Positions 33,788 to 41,244 of a stretch of 64,000 nucleotides of DNA are shown here, piece by piece. A program made the position numbers and the translations under genes. Within the stretch, counting starts at the first letter, position 1. Every line of letters begins with the position of its first letter. The stretch is from Haloarcula litorea (GTDB lineage: Archaea; Halobacteriota; Halobacteria; Halobacteriales; Haloarculaceae): contig NZ_CP119779.1 in the NCBI RefSeq assembly GCF_029338195.1, positions 1,178,001-1,242,000 of the forward strand, written 5' to 3'. The notes below the pieces were generated by a model that saw only the letters and a program-made list of their open reading frames with translations, had not been told where the DNA came from and did not search any database.

Positions 33788-34234
33788 ATGGCCGACTGTC
33801 CGCTCGCAGACGACTGCCCCAGCTTCACGGAACGCATCGAGGGGATGGGGTGTACGCACTACGGGGACCGCGGCGGAGCCGAGTGGTGCAACCACTACAA
33901 CCAGCCGATCTCCGACCTGAAGAGCCAGCCGGTCAAGCCGGGCGAGGAGGTCGTCGTCGAGGTGGACGACATCCACGAGAGCGGGGCCGGCGTCGGGCGG
34001 ACGGAGGACGGGTTCATCGTGATGGTCGACGGCGTGCTCCCGCCGGCCAAGTCGAAGGTGAAGATCACGAAGGTCCGCTCCAACCACGCGCGGGCGGAGG
34101 AACTCGAACGGCTCGAACTCGACGAGGACGCGGACGACGACGAGACGACCGACGACGAGGGCGGCTACGAGGGCGACGACGAGGACGAGGACGACGAACG
34201 GCTCGGCAGCCGTGACAACTTCTGGGGCAGCTAG
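33788..34234 (+). CDS. TRAM-domain RNA-binding protein
   Basis: A 148-residue protein. The N-terminal 40 residues carry several cysteines (CPLADDCPSF, MGCTHYGD, AEWCNHY) that could bind zinc. A TRAM domain follows (PVKPGEEVVVEVDDIHESGA to VKITKVRSNHARAEE), a beta-barrel that binds RNA. The last 40 residues are a highly acidic tail ending RLGSRDNFWGS. Archaeal TRAM proteins are proposed RNA chaperones or cofactors of RNA modification. It stands alone, divergent from the peptidase gene. Confidence 0.9.
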   Translation: MADCPLADDCPSFTERIEGMGCTHYGDRGGAEWCNHYNQPISDLKSQPVKPGEEVVVEVDDIHESGAGVGRTEDGFIVMVDGVLPPAKSKVKITKVRSNHARAEELERLELDEDADDDETTDDEGGYEGDDEDEDDERLGSRDNFWGS

Positions 34235-34330
34235 ATCCGTCACCGCGACTCGCCGGCGAGGGTGCGGACGCGGCTGTCTGCGGGGTGACGCCCGGCCATA
34301 TCGACCGACCGCGCGACGCGGAGCCGAAGC

Positions 34331-34564
34331 TCAGTCCCCGAGCCGCTCCATCTCGTCGGGGCCAGACCGGGCACCGACCGCGAGCCGCCAGACGACGAGG
34401 CTCAGCGAGACGAGCGCGACCGCCGCCGTCGCGATGTACCCCCGACTCCCCACCGCGAACAGCTGGTCGGGGAAAAACGCCGCCAGGACCAACAGCCCGA
34501 CCGCGGAGAACCCCACCAGTACCGGGACGACGGTGAGCCAGAACTGTCGCGCCAGCCCGCTCAT
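34331..34564 (-). CDS. Small two-helix membrane protein
   Basis: A 77-residue protein starting MSGLARQFWLTVVPV, with two membrane helices (VVPVLVGFSAVGLLVLAAFF and YIATAAVALVSLSLVVWRL) and a short polar tail. No family was recognised. It lies 70 bases downstream of the DUF7091-like gene on the same strand and may be cotranscribed. Confidence 0.6.
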   Translation of the reverse strand: MSGLARQFWLTVVPVLVGFSAVGLLVLAAFFPDQLFAVGSRGYIATAAVALVSLSLVVWRLAVGARSGPDEMERLGD

Positions 34565-34634
34565 ACGGGCGGCGTCGGCGGCGGTCCGGAAGGACCTTTC
34601 CCAACGTGACAACAGACCGAGCGGTACGCGGCGC

Positions 34635-34925
34635 TCACCACGTCTCGACGCTCCCGTCCCGGATGTCCTCGACACAGCCCCGGCAGTCCGGGTGGTCGGC
34701 GTCGAAACAGTCGGGCCGGGCCTGCGGGTCCAGTGAGACGGCGCGGCGCTCGGCGTGCCGGCGACAGACGACCCGCGCGCGTCCGTCCTCGTCCCGTGGG
34801 AGGCCGGCGAGTGCCGCCCGCTTCCCGTCGGCGTAGGCCCGCTTGGCCTCCGAGAGTTGCGTCCCCACCGACCGGACCGCGTCCCGGAGGAACCGCTCGA
34901 CCCGGTCGTCGTCGTCGTTGCCCAT
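34635..34925 (-). CDS. Small cysteine-containing protein (DUF7091-like)
   Basis: A 96-residue cytoplasmic protein: an N-terminal helix (MGNDDDDRVERFLRDAVRSV), RAALAGLPRDEDGRARVVCRR in the middle, and a C-terminal cysteine cluster (RPDCFDADHPDCRGCVEDIR) with spacing that suggests zinc binding. The ending ETW is a strong family mark; I recall it as haloarchaeal DUF7091. Function unknown. Confidence 0.75.
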   Translation of the reverse strand: MGNDDDDRVERFLRDAVRSVGTQLSEAKRAYADGKRAALAGLPRDEDGRARVVCRRHAERRAVSLDPQARPDCFDADHPDCRGCVEDIRDGSVETW

Positions 34926-35150
34926 ACGCGTGATTGCAGCCACCGACGGATCAATCTTCCCGCACGCCCCGCGAGACCCGCCGCGTCGCGAGGGTGCTCG
35001 TTCCCCCGGCTCCGGCCGGCTCGGGACGTTCAACCCGAATTAAAACGGCGGTTAGACGCGCCAAGTCGGCGAAAAACGAGTTAATCCGCCTTTTCCGCTT
35101 GCCCCCTTCAAGTGATCCCGGTCCAGAGGGGCGAGTGGAGGCAACGCACG

Positions 35151-35612
35151 ATGAAGCTCACCAAGATCGCCGGCGTGCTGCTGGCCGTGCTCGTCGTCAC
35201 GGGCTCGGCGGCGGCGCTGCCCGGCGCGGCGGAGACCCACGCCAACGACAACGCGGACGACGCACAGGCCGACGACTACGCGAACGAGAACGCCACCGAG
35301 GCGGCCAACGAGAGCGAGGACGACACTGCGGACGACTCGGCGGCCACGCAGGGCCCGCCGGCCGACGCGGGCCCCGACGGCGAGCGCGGTCCGCCCACGG
35401 ACCTGCCCGCACAGGTGCCCGACTTCGTGAGCGAGATCCACTCGCTCGTCGACACGCACATCGCCGGCGACCTCGACGGCACCCTCGGCGAGCAGATCAG
35501 CGACGTAACGCCCGACGATAGCGAGACCGACGACGCGGACGACGGCGATAGCGACGCGGACGACAGCGACGCCGAGGAAGACACCGACAGCGACGACCAG
35601 ACTGGGCAGTAA
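35151..35612 (+). CDS. Secreted, highly acidic low-complexity protein
   Basis: A 153-residue protein. MKLTKIAGVLLAVLVVTGSAAAL is a Sec-type signal peptide with likely cleavage after an alanine. The mature part is dominated by Asp, Glu, Asn and Ala (DDTADDSAATQGPP; tail DDADDGDSDADDSDAEED), with one short ordered segment (PDFVSEIHSLVDTHIAGDL). It resembles exported haloarchaeal proteins of unknown role. The start was chosen at the signal peptide rather than an in-frame ATG 39 bases upstream. Confidence 0.7.
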   Translation: MKLTKIAGVLLAVLVVTGSAAALPGAAETHANDNADDAQADDYANENATEAANESEDDTADDSAATQGPPADAGPDGERGPPTDLPAQVPDFVSEIHSLVDTHIAGDLDGTLGEQISDVTPDDSETDDADDGDSDADDSDAEEDTDSDDQTGQ

Positions 35613-35755
35613 CGCGCCGTTCTCACCCCGTTCCGACCGACCCGGTTCTTCTCGTGCGACCCGATCGGTAGCGGTGCCGCCGTCGGGCGTTCGCCGCTCA
35701 GAACTCGATACGCCCGCTCTGACGGCGCGTTCCACTTTCACCTCGGTGGCCGAGT

Positions 35756-35764
35756 GTTTATGTA
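35756..35764 (+). promoter_or_regulatory. Probable TATA box of the RPA operon
   Basis: GTTTATGTA lies about 65 bases before the RPA ATG, so the transcript would have a leader of roughly 35-40 bases rather than being leaderless. An ATG at 35767 in another frame lies too close to the TATA box to be used. Confidence 0.5.
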
Positions 35765-35824
35765 CGATGGCGACCAAGCGTCGAGTGTCTCCCATCGAAA
35801 ACAAGGCGGAGACAGTGACAGCAC

Positions 35825-36763
35825 ATGACTCAGTCAGATTTGCGTACCCAAGCGGAAGAGATACACGAGCAGTTCGACGACCGGCTGGACCTCGACGTCG
35901 CGGACGTCGAGGAACGACTCGACACGCTGGTCAACGAGTACAAGGTCCCCCTCAGCGAGGCGCGCCGCAGCGTCGTCAACACGTACCTCGACGAGGCCGG
36001 GATGGACCGCGACGAACTCGGCGGTGGCGGCGGCAACGAGCAGGTCCAGGTCGCCGACGTCGATTCCCCCGAGGAGTGGGTCGATATGCGCGTCCAGGTG
36101 GCGGAGCTGTGGGACCCCCGCGCCGACGCCGTCGCACAGGTCGGCCTGCTGGGCGACGAGACGGGCACCATCAAGTTCACCAAGTGGTCCAAGTCCGACC
36201 TCCCCGAGCTCGAGGAGGGGAAGTCCTACGCCCTCCGCAACGTCGTCACCGACGAGTACCAGGGCCGCTTCTCCGTGAAGCTCAACCGGACGACCACCAT
36301 CGAGGAACTCGACGAGGAGGTCGAGGTCGGCAGCGACGACGTCGAGGTCGAGGGCGCGCTGGTCGACATCCAGTCGGGCTCGGGCCTCATCAAGCGCTGT
36401 CCCGAGGACGACTGCACCCGCGTCCTCCAGAACGGCCGCTGTAGCGAGCACGGCGAGGTCGAGGGCGAGTTCGACCTCCGGATCAAGGGCGTGCTGGACG
36501 ACGGCGAGGAGGTCACCGAGGTCATCTTCGACGAGGAAGCGACGGAGGCCCTCACCGGCATCACCCTCGAGGAGGCCAAGGAGATGGCGATGGACGCGCT
36601 CGACACGACCGTCGTCGCCGACGAGATGCGCGACGACATCCTCGGGCGCTACTACCGGGTCCGGGGCCCGACGCTGGGCCGGTACGTCCTCGCGAACGAA
36701 CAGGAGCGACTGACCGAGACCGTGGATGCAGACGAGGTCCTCATCAAAGCGAGGTCGATCTGA
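35825..36763 (+). CDS. Replication protein A (single-stranded DNA-binding, OB folds plus zinc finger)
   Basis: A 312-residue single-strand DNA-binding protein. An N-terminal helical region (1-65) precedes an OB fold (VDMRVQVAELWDPR to VKLNRTTTIEEL) and a second OB-like region holding a zinc finger (KRCPEDDCTRVLQNGRCSEHGE, CX4C then CX2H). The C-terminus DADEVLIKARSI is typical of the haloarchaeal RPA I recall as RPA3 in Haloferax. It protects single-stranded DNA in replication and repair. Only one base separates its stop from the partner gene. Confidence 0.92.
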   Translation: MTQSDLRTQAEEIHEQFDDRLDLDVADVEERLDTLVNEYKVPLSEARRSVVNTYLDEAGMDRDELGGGGGNEQVQVADVDSPEEWVDMRVQVAELWDPRADAVAQVGLLGDETGTIKFTKWSKSDLPELEEGKSYALRNVVTDEYQGRFSVKLNRTTTIEELDEEVEVGSDDVEVEGALVDIQSGSGLIKRCPEDDCTRVLQNGRCSEHGEVEGEFDLRIKGVLDDGEEVTEVIFDEEATEALTGITLEEAKEMAMDALDTTVVADEMRDDILGRYYRVRGPTLGRYVLANEQERLTETVDADEVLIKARSI

Positions 36764-36764
36764 G

Positions 36765-37376
36765 ATGGCCAGCACCCCCACCCGCGAAGTCGCGCGCCGC
36801 GTCTTCGCACGCGAGTTCAACGACGCGAGTTACACGTTCAAGGAATCCGACGACGACCGCGCGCCGGTGTACGTCCTGCTGCCGACGGGTCAGCGCGCCA
36901 ACCGCGTGTTCCTCGTCGGCACGCTGACCGAGACCGAGGACGTCGGCGAGGACAGCGAGTACTGGCAGGGCCGTGTCGTCGACCCCAACGGCGACACGTT
37001 CTTCATGTACGCCGGGCAGTACCAGCCCGACGCGGCCTCGATGCTGCGGGAGCTGGAGCCGCCGGCGTACGTCGCCGTGGTCGGCAAGCCCCGAACCTAC
37101 GAGACCGACGAGGGCGACGTGAACGTCTCCGTGCGGCCGGAGTCCATCTCCCAGGTCGACGAGGCCACCCGCGACCGCTGGGTCGTCGAGACGGCCGAGC
37201 GCACCATCGAGCGGGTCAAGCGGTTCACCGAGACCGACCCCGACGATCCCGCGGCCGACGAGTACGTCGCGATGGCCCACGAGGAGTACGGCGACGACGT
37301 GTCGGCCTACACCAGCTCGGTCACCGGCGCGCTGGAGAGCCTGCAGGACGAGCAGGCCGAGGCCAGCGCCGACTGA
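36765..37376 (+). CDS. RPA-associated protein (COG3390)
   Basis: A 203-residue protein always found beside archaeal RPA. MASTPTREVARRVFAREFND opens the conserved N-terminus. An OB-like domain follows (RVFLVGTLTETEDV, YWQGRVVDPNGDTFFMYAG, AYVAVVGKPRTYETDEGDVN), then a helical C-terminus. In Haloferax such partners act with their cognate RPA in DNA repair. The start codon lies one base after the RPA stop, so the pair forms a tight operon. Confidence 0.9.
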   Translation: MASTPTREVARRVFAREFNDASYTFKESDDDRAPVYVLLPTGQRANRVFLVGTLTETEDVGEDSEYWQGRVVDPNGDTFFMYAGQYQPDAASMLRELEPPAYVAVVGKPRTYETDEGDVNVSVRPESISQVDEATRDRWVVETAERTIERVKRFTETDPDDPAADEYVAMAHEEYGDDVSAYTSSVTGALESLQDEQAEASAD

Positions 37377-37407
37377 CGGCGGATCGGGCTTCCCCCGCGT
37401 CCCTCGC

Positions 37408-37824
37408 TCAGGGTTCCAGCAGTTCCACCAGCGTCCCGTCCGGGTCGCGCAGGAAGCAGATCGTCGTTCCGCTCTCGGTCGTCCGCGGTTCGCTCAGCGT
37501 CTCGACGTCGTCGGGCAGCCCCTCGTAGACCGTCGCCAGGTCGTCGACCGCCAGCCCGATGTGGGTCCCGCCCGGCTGGTGCAGGTCGCTCTCCGTCCGA
37601 GCGTCGCCCTGCGGGTCGTACTCGACGAGTTCGATCCGCGCGCCGCCGGCGTCCAGGTGGACGAAGTCGGCGCTCGCGTCCTCGACGCCGACGCCGGTGG
37701 CGAACGCCTCGCCGCCGACGGAAAAGTCAGTCAGCACCTCCAGACCGAGTACGTCCCGGTAGAACTCGACGGCCCGGTCCAGGTCGGCGACGGTGACGGC
37801 GTAGTGGTGTGCGGTCGCGTCCAT
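37408..37824 (-). CDS. VOC (glyoxalase/dioxygenase superfamily) protein
   Basis: A 138-residue protein of two beta-alpha-beta-beta-beta units. The N-terminal HHYAVTVADLDRAVEFYRDV and the C-terminal THIGLAVDDLATVYEGL each start a module, and CFLRDPDGTLVELLEP is the classic ending with the metal-ligand glutamate. It may be a lactoylglutathione lyase-like or methylmalonyl-CoA epimerase-like enzyme; sequence alone does not decide. It has its own promoter and converges on the RPA operon. Confidence 0.88.
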   Translation of the reverse strand: MDATAHHYAVTVADLDRAVEFYRDVLGLEVLTDFSVGGEAFATGVGVEDASADFVHLDAGGARIELVEYDPQGDARTESDLHQPGGTHIGLAVDDLATVYEGLPDDVETLSEPRTTESGTTICFLRDPDGTLVELLEP

Positions 37825-37915
37825 ACCCACGCCCCGGTCGGCCGGGGCTAAACCGCTTCGCTCTCGCCTGCCCTTTCTTTCGCCCGCTGGCCGCTCGTGC
37901 CAGCGTCTGACAAAC

Positions 37916-37925
37916 GATTAAATAC
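37916..37925 (+). promoter_or_regulatory. TATA box of the RHH/coiled-coil gene
   Basis: GATTAAATAC is centred about 30 bases before the ATG at 37951 and stands out as AT-rich. Confidence 0.6.
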
Positions 37926-37950
37926 GATGCGTCACCATAGGGACACGAGA

Positions 37951-38382
37951 ATGGGCAACAAGAACAAGACCATCTCCTTCCGCGTGAGCGAGGACAAGTT
38001 CGAGACGCTCCGCGAGATCGCGGAGGAGCGGGACATCTCGCTGTCCGCGGTCTTCCGTGACTACGTCGACACGCTCGTCGCCCACGACGGACAGGTGAAG
38101 GTCGCCCCCGAACACGAACTCGAGGAGGCCGCCGAGGAGTCCAGTACGGAGAGCTTCCCGCCGAAGGTCGAGGTCCCCAAGAGCTTCGTCCGCGAGCACG
38201 AGCGGCTGGAACTCGAGGCCGAACACCTCCGCGAGCAACTGGAGGAGCACAAGCGCTACGTCACGAAGCTCCGCCAGCAACTCGACGAGATGGACCAGGA
38301 CGAGGTCATCCACCTCGAGGACTTAGACGAGGGCGACGAGGAGGACGCCTCCTACCGCATCGGGAGCTTCGACGAGCTATAA
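37951..38382 (+). CDS. Ribbon-helix-helix protein with coiled-coil tail
   Basis: A 143-residue protein. The N-terminal 50 residues (KTISFRVSEDKFETLREIAEER, then SLSAVFRDYVDTLVAHDG) match a CopG-type ribbon-helix-helix DNA-binding fold. The middle is acidic, and residues about 85-125 form a charged coiled coil (EHERLELEAEHLREQLEEH). It would dimerise and bind DNA; targets are unknown. It overlaps the convergent gene by six bases. Confidence 0.83.
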   Translation: MGNKNKTISFRVSEDKFETLREIAEERDISLSAVFRDYVDTLVAHDGQVKVAPEHELEEAAEESSTESFPPKVEVPKSFVREHERLELEAEHLREQLEEHKRYVTKLRQQLDEMDQDEVIHLEDLDEGDEEDASYRIGSFDEL

Positions 38383-38829
38383 CAGGCGCTGCCGGCGCTC
38401 GCGGGTCTCTTCTGCGACGTCTTCCCGTCCGTCGACGTCGGCCAGCGTCTCGACCGCCTCCAGCGTCCGCACCGAGTCGTCGAGGAAGGAGAGCACGTCG
38501 CCGGGGTAGGCGTACAAGAGGTAGTCGTCGCTCATCACGTCGACGATGGCGTCCGGGCCCAGCCCCTGCTCGCGCAGTTCCAGCAGGTAGGCGACGAACT
38601 TCCGCTCGGGACAGCCACAGTGGGGGTTGGCCTCGCAGTCACAGTCGAGGAAGTCCTCGGCGAAGTCCAGCACCCGCTCGCGGGAGGCGTCGTCGAGCTT
38701 CGCCAGCCCCTCCCCCTGGAAGAGGACGTCCAGCGTCGCCCCCTTGAACGCGCCCTTCGGGAAGCTCGTCTCCAGCTGGGAGGCGAGCTGCCGGTGGTTC
38801 TTGACGTAGATCTTGTCCGTGATGGCCAC
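38377..38829 (-). CDS. Conserved haloarchaeal protein with cysteine cluster
   Basis: A 150-residue protein starting MAITDKIYVKNHRQLASQLE. A central cysteine/histidine cluster, FLDCDCEANPHCGCPERKF, could bind zinc or an Fe-S cluster. Helical segments surround it (RERVLDFAEDF, KFVAYLLELREQGLGPDAIV) and DDYLLYAYPGDVLSFLDDSV is strongly patterned. I recognise it as a conserved haloarchaeal family but cannot name a function. It overlaps the RHH gene's 3' end by six bases. Confidence 0.78.
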   Translation of the reverse strand: MAITDKIYVKNHRQLASQLETSFPKGAFKGATLDVLFQGEGLAKLDDASRERVLDFAEDFLDCDCEANPHCGCPERKFVAYLLELREQGLGPDAIVDVMSDDYLLYAYPGDVLSFLDDSVRTLEAVETLADVDGREDVAEETRERRQRLL

Positions 38830-38891
38830 GCGTGTCTCACCGTAGCCGCTGCCCGTGTAAAAGCGTCTCGAAGCGGCGGAGGAGTCGTAAC

Positions 38892-38898
38892 GTATATG
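38892..38898 (+). promoter_or_regulatory. TATA box of tRNA-His
   Basis: GTATATG lies about 38 bases before the tRNA-His gene in an otherwise GC-rich stretch, a normal distance for an archaeal tRNA promoter. Confidence 0.55.
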
Positions 38899-38932
38899 AG
38901 TTCCAGCGGGATAGATTGAGGTGCCTCAGCGC

Positions 38933-39004
38933 GTCCGGGTTGGGGTAGTGGTATCCTTCAGCCTTGTGGTGGCTGAGACGTGGGTTCAATTCCCGCACCC
39001 GGAC
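38933..39004 (+). tRNA. tRNA-His (anticodon GTG)
   Basis: Acceptor stem TCCGGGT/ACCCGGA with a genomically encoded G at -1 (38933) opposite discriminator C73 (39004), the hallmark of tRNA-His. Anticodon stem CAGCC/GGCTG with loop TTGTGGT, T stem GTGGG/CCCGC with loop TTCAATT. No intron; CCA not encoded. An HNH endonuclease gene begins 100 bases downstream. Confidence 0.96.
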
Positions 39005-39074
39005 TCAGACGTTCTACGTCCCGATTTCGGAACTTTCACGGGCACGCGATCACTTCCGCTCCGGTCTGATCGAG

Positions 39075-39083
39075 TTTAATATT
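39075..39083 (+). promoter_or_regulatory. TATA box of the HNH nuclease gene
   Basis: TTTAATATT is centred 26 bases before the ATG at 39105, giving a leaderless start. The whole 39070-39107 stretch is much richer in A and T than its surroundings. Confidence 0.6.
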
Positions 39084-39104
39084 CTCTCCCTATTGTGTGA
39101 ATAT

Positions 39105-39941
39105 ATGGGCGACCACGAGTGTCCCACGTGCAACCGAGAGTTCGACTCCCGGCGCGGCCTCGGAGTCCACCACAGCAGCGTTCACGACGAGCGACTCCCG
39201 AACAGGGAGTGTGACGAGTGTGGGGACCAGTTCTACGCCGAGTACGAGAAACGATACTGTTCGGACGACTGCCGTCGGGCGGCGGTGTCGATGGAAGGGA
39301 CCGACAATCCGAACTACGACGGCGGCAAGTCGGAGACGATCTGTGACATCTGCGGAACGAGATTCGAGTACTATCCGTCCGAGAAGGAGGGGCTGTACTG
39401 CGGTGATTGCGTCGAGACCGCCTCGTGGCGGGATCCACCAGAGTTGTCCGGGACCGAACACCCGGCCTGGGAGGGGGGAACGCTGACACTCTCGTGTGAC
39501 GTCTGCGACGACCCGGTCGAACGATACCCGAGTCAGATCTCCGGCGAGGTCACGCTCTGTTCGCGGGACTGTCACGCCGAGTGGCTCTCCGAGGCGTTCA
39601 CCGGCGACGGCCACCCGAACTGGCGAGGCGGCGGGATCGACGACTACGGGCCGGGGTGGCGCGAGACGCGGGAGCGAGCGCTCGAACGCGACGGGCACGC
39701 CTGCGTGGTCTGTGGTACCGACGCCGACGACCTCGGCCGGAACCCGGACGTCCACCACGTGGTGCCGGTGCGGTTGTTCGCGGCGTCGCCGGTCCTGTCG
39801 GTCCGGGACGCCCACACGGCGGACAACGTCGTCTCGCTGTGTCCGGGCTGTCACCGGCGGGCGGAGTTCGGCCGCCTCTCGCGGGCGGAGTTGCGCTGGC
39901 GGGCGGGTGTCGCGCCGCCGGCCGACCGGGTCCGGGCGTAG
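39105..39941 (+). CDS. HNH endonuclease with tandem zinc fingers
   Basis: A 278-residue protein. It opens with a C2H2 finger (CPTCNREFDSRRGLGVHHSSVH) followed by three further CxxC-based fingers (CDECGDQFYAEY, CDICGTRFEYYP, CDVCDDPVERYP). Repeated DNPNYDGG, EHPAWEGG and GHPNWRGG strings separate the modules. The C-terminal HNH domain shows CVVCGTDADDLG, NPDVHHVVPVRLF and NVVSLCPGCHRRAE. The layout resembles mobile or phage-type HNH nucleases with zinc-finger DNA readers. It sits immediately behind tRNA-His with its own AT-rich promoter, suggesting horizontal arrival. Confidence 0.88.
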   Translation: MGDHECPTCNREFDSRRGLGVHHSSVHDERLPNRECDECGDQFYAEYEKRYCSDDCRRAAVSMEGTDNPNYDGGKSETICDICGTRFEYYPSEKEGLYCGDCVETASWRDPPELSGTEHPAWEGGTLTLSCDVCDDPVERYPSQISGEVTLCSRDCHAEWLSEAFTGDGHPNWRGGGIDDYGPGWRETRERALERDGHACVVCGTDADDLGRNPDVHHVVPVRLFAASPVLSVRDAHTADNVVSLCPGCHRRAEFGRLSRAELRWRAGVAPPADRVRA

Positions 39942-41129
39942 TCACGGCTCCGGCCGCATCGCTCGTCGGTCGGACCCGGCGGCGTACTTCCCGCCGGACT
40001 TGATGATCGAGAGGGCGGTCATGATGTCCGAACGGGTGAGCAGCCCCTCGAACTCCCCGTCGGCGTCGGTCACGAGCAGGCGGCCGACGGAGTTCTCCTG
40101 CAGGTCGTTCAGCGCGTCCATCACCGGCGTGTCGGGATCGACGGTGACCAGGTCGGTCGTCATCACGTCGCCGACGGTGTAGGCGTCGCGTTCGACCTCC
40201 CGCACCGCGCGGGCGTCCTCCAGCGTCACGAGGCCGACGACCTCGCCGTCCCGCTCGACGGGGTAGCCGGTGTGGCGCTCCTCGAACATCGTCCGGATGA
40301 GGTCGCTGACCGACATCTCGCGGGTGACGCTGGTGACGTGGTCGGCGGGGGTCATCACGTCCCGGACCGTCACTCCCTCGAAGGCGGCCCGCATCGTGGT
40401 CTGGCGGGACTCGCCGGCCGCGCCGATGTAGATGAAGAACGCGAGGCCGGCGATGAAGAGGTTCCCGAGGACGAACAGGCCAAAGAGGCCAAGCAGGACG
40501 GCGAAGCCCTTGCCGACCTCGGCGGCGATCTCGGTCGCGCGGGCGTACGGGCGGGTGCGGGCGAGCAGCGCCCGGAGGACGCGGCCGCCGTCCATCGGGA
40601 ACCCGGGGAGCATGTTGAACGCGGCCAGCGCGACGTTCATCACGGCGAGGTAGGCGAGTACGAACCGCGCGGACTCGAGGGCGGTCGCCCCGGTGGCCGG
40701 GAGAACGAGGAAGGCGACGTAGGAGAGCACGCCGACGGCGACGCTGACGAGGGGGCCGGCGACGGCGATGACCAGTTCCTGCTTCCAGTTCTCGGGCATC
40801 TCGTCGAACTGCGCGATGCCGCCGAACAGCCAGAGCGTGATGGAGTCGATGGGGTAGCCGTAGCGGATGGCGACCAGCGAGTGGCCGAGTTCGTGGAGGA
40901 CGATGCCGACGAACAGGCCGACGGCCGCGGCGACGCCCAGCAGCCAGACGAGGGTGCCGCCGGTCAGCGCGGCGGCGTCCAGCCCCGCCCCCAGCGAGTC
41001 GTTCAGCACCGCCGCCGTCTGTCCGACCTGCGTGCCGATGATCCAGGCGAACAGCGGCAGGACGAGCAGGAAGGTCAGGTCGAGCTTGATGGGGATGCCG
41101 AACGCGCTCCCGATGCGAAACCGACGCAT
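39942..41129 (-). CDS. Site-2-type zinc metalloprotease (M50) with two CBS domains
   Basis: A 395-residue membrane protease. VLHELGHS (His79, Glu80, His83) is the zinc motif and FNMLPGFPMDGGRVLRALL carries the distal aspartate ligand. About six helices span residues 15-240. Two cytoplasmic CBS domains follow (TVRDVMTPADHVTSVT and TVGDVMTTDLVTVDPD), probably gating activity by nucleotide binding. Members cut transmembrane substrates such as membrane-held regulators. The stop codon abuts the convergent HNH gene's stop without spacing. Confidence 0.93.
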   Translation of the reverse strand: MRRFRIGSAFGIPIKLDLTFLLVLPLFAWIIGTQVGQTAAVLNDSLGAGLDAAALTGGTLVWLLGVAAAVGLFVGIVLHELGHSLVAIRYGYPIDSITLWLFGGIAQFDEMPENWKQELVIAVAGPLVSVAVGVLSYVAFLVLPATGATALESARFVLAYLAVMNVALAAFNMLPGFPMDGGRVLRALLARTRPYARATEIAAEVGKGFAVLLGLFGLFVLGNLFIAGLAFFIYIGAAGESRQTTMRAAFEGVTVRDVMTPADHVTSVTREMSVSDLIRTMFEERHTGYPVERDGEVVGLVTLEDARAVREVERDAYTVGDVMTTDLVTVDPDTPVMDALNDLQENSVGRLLVTDADGEFEGLLTRSDIMTALSIIKSGGKYAAGSDRRAMRPEP

Positions 41130-41244
41130 ACGTACCCGTACTCCGGGGACCGTCTTAAACGCCCCGCGGGGCCGCGGTCGTCGCTAGCCGTTCGACGGAC
41201 CCGTGTCGAGTGACTGAAGTAGCCCCCGCGACGTACGTACAGCC

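Noticed and set aside
35767-35824. Leader peptide gene before RPA
   Set aside because: The ATG is only a few bases after the TATA box, so it would lie upstream of the transcript start, and the frame runs into RPA out of phase.
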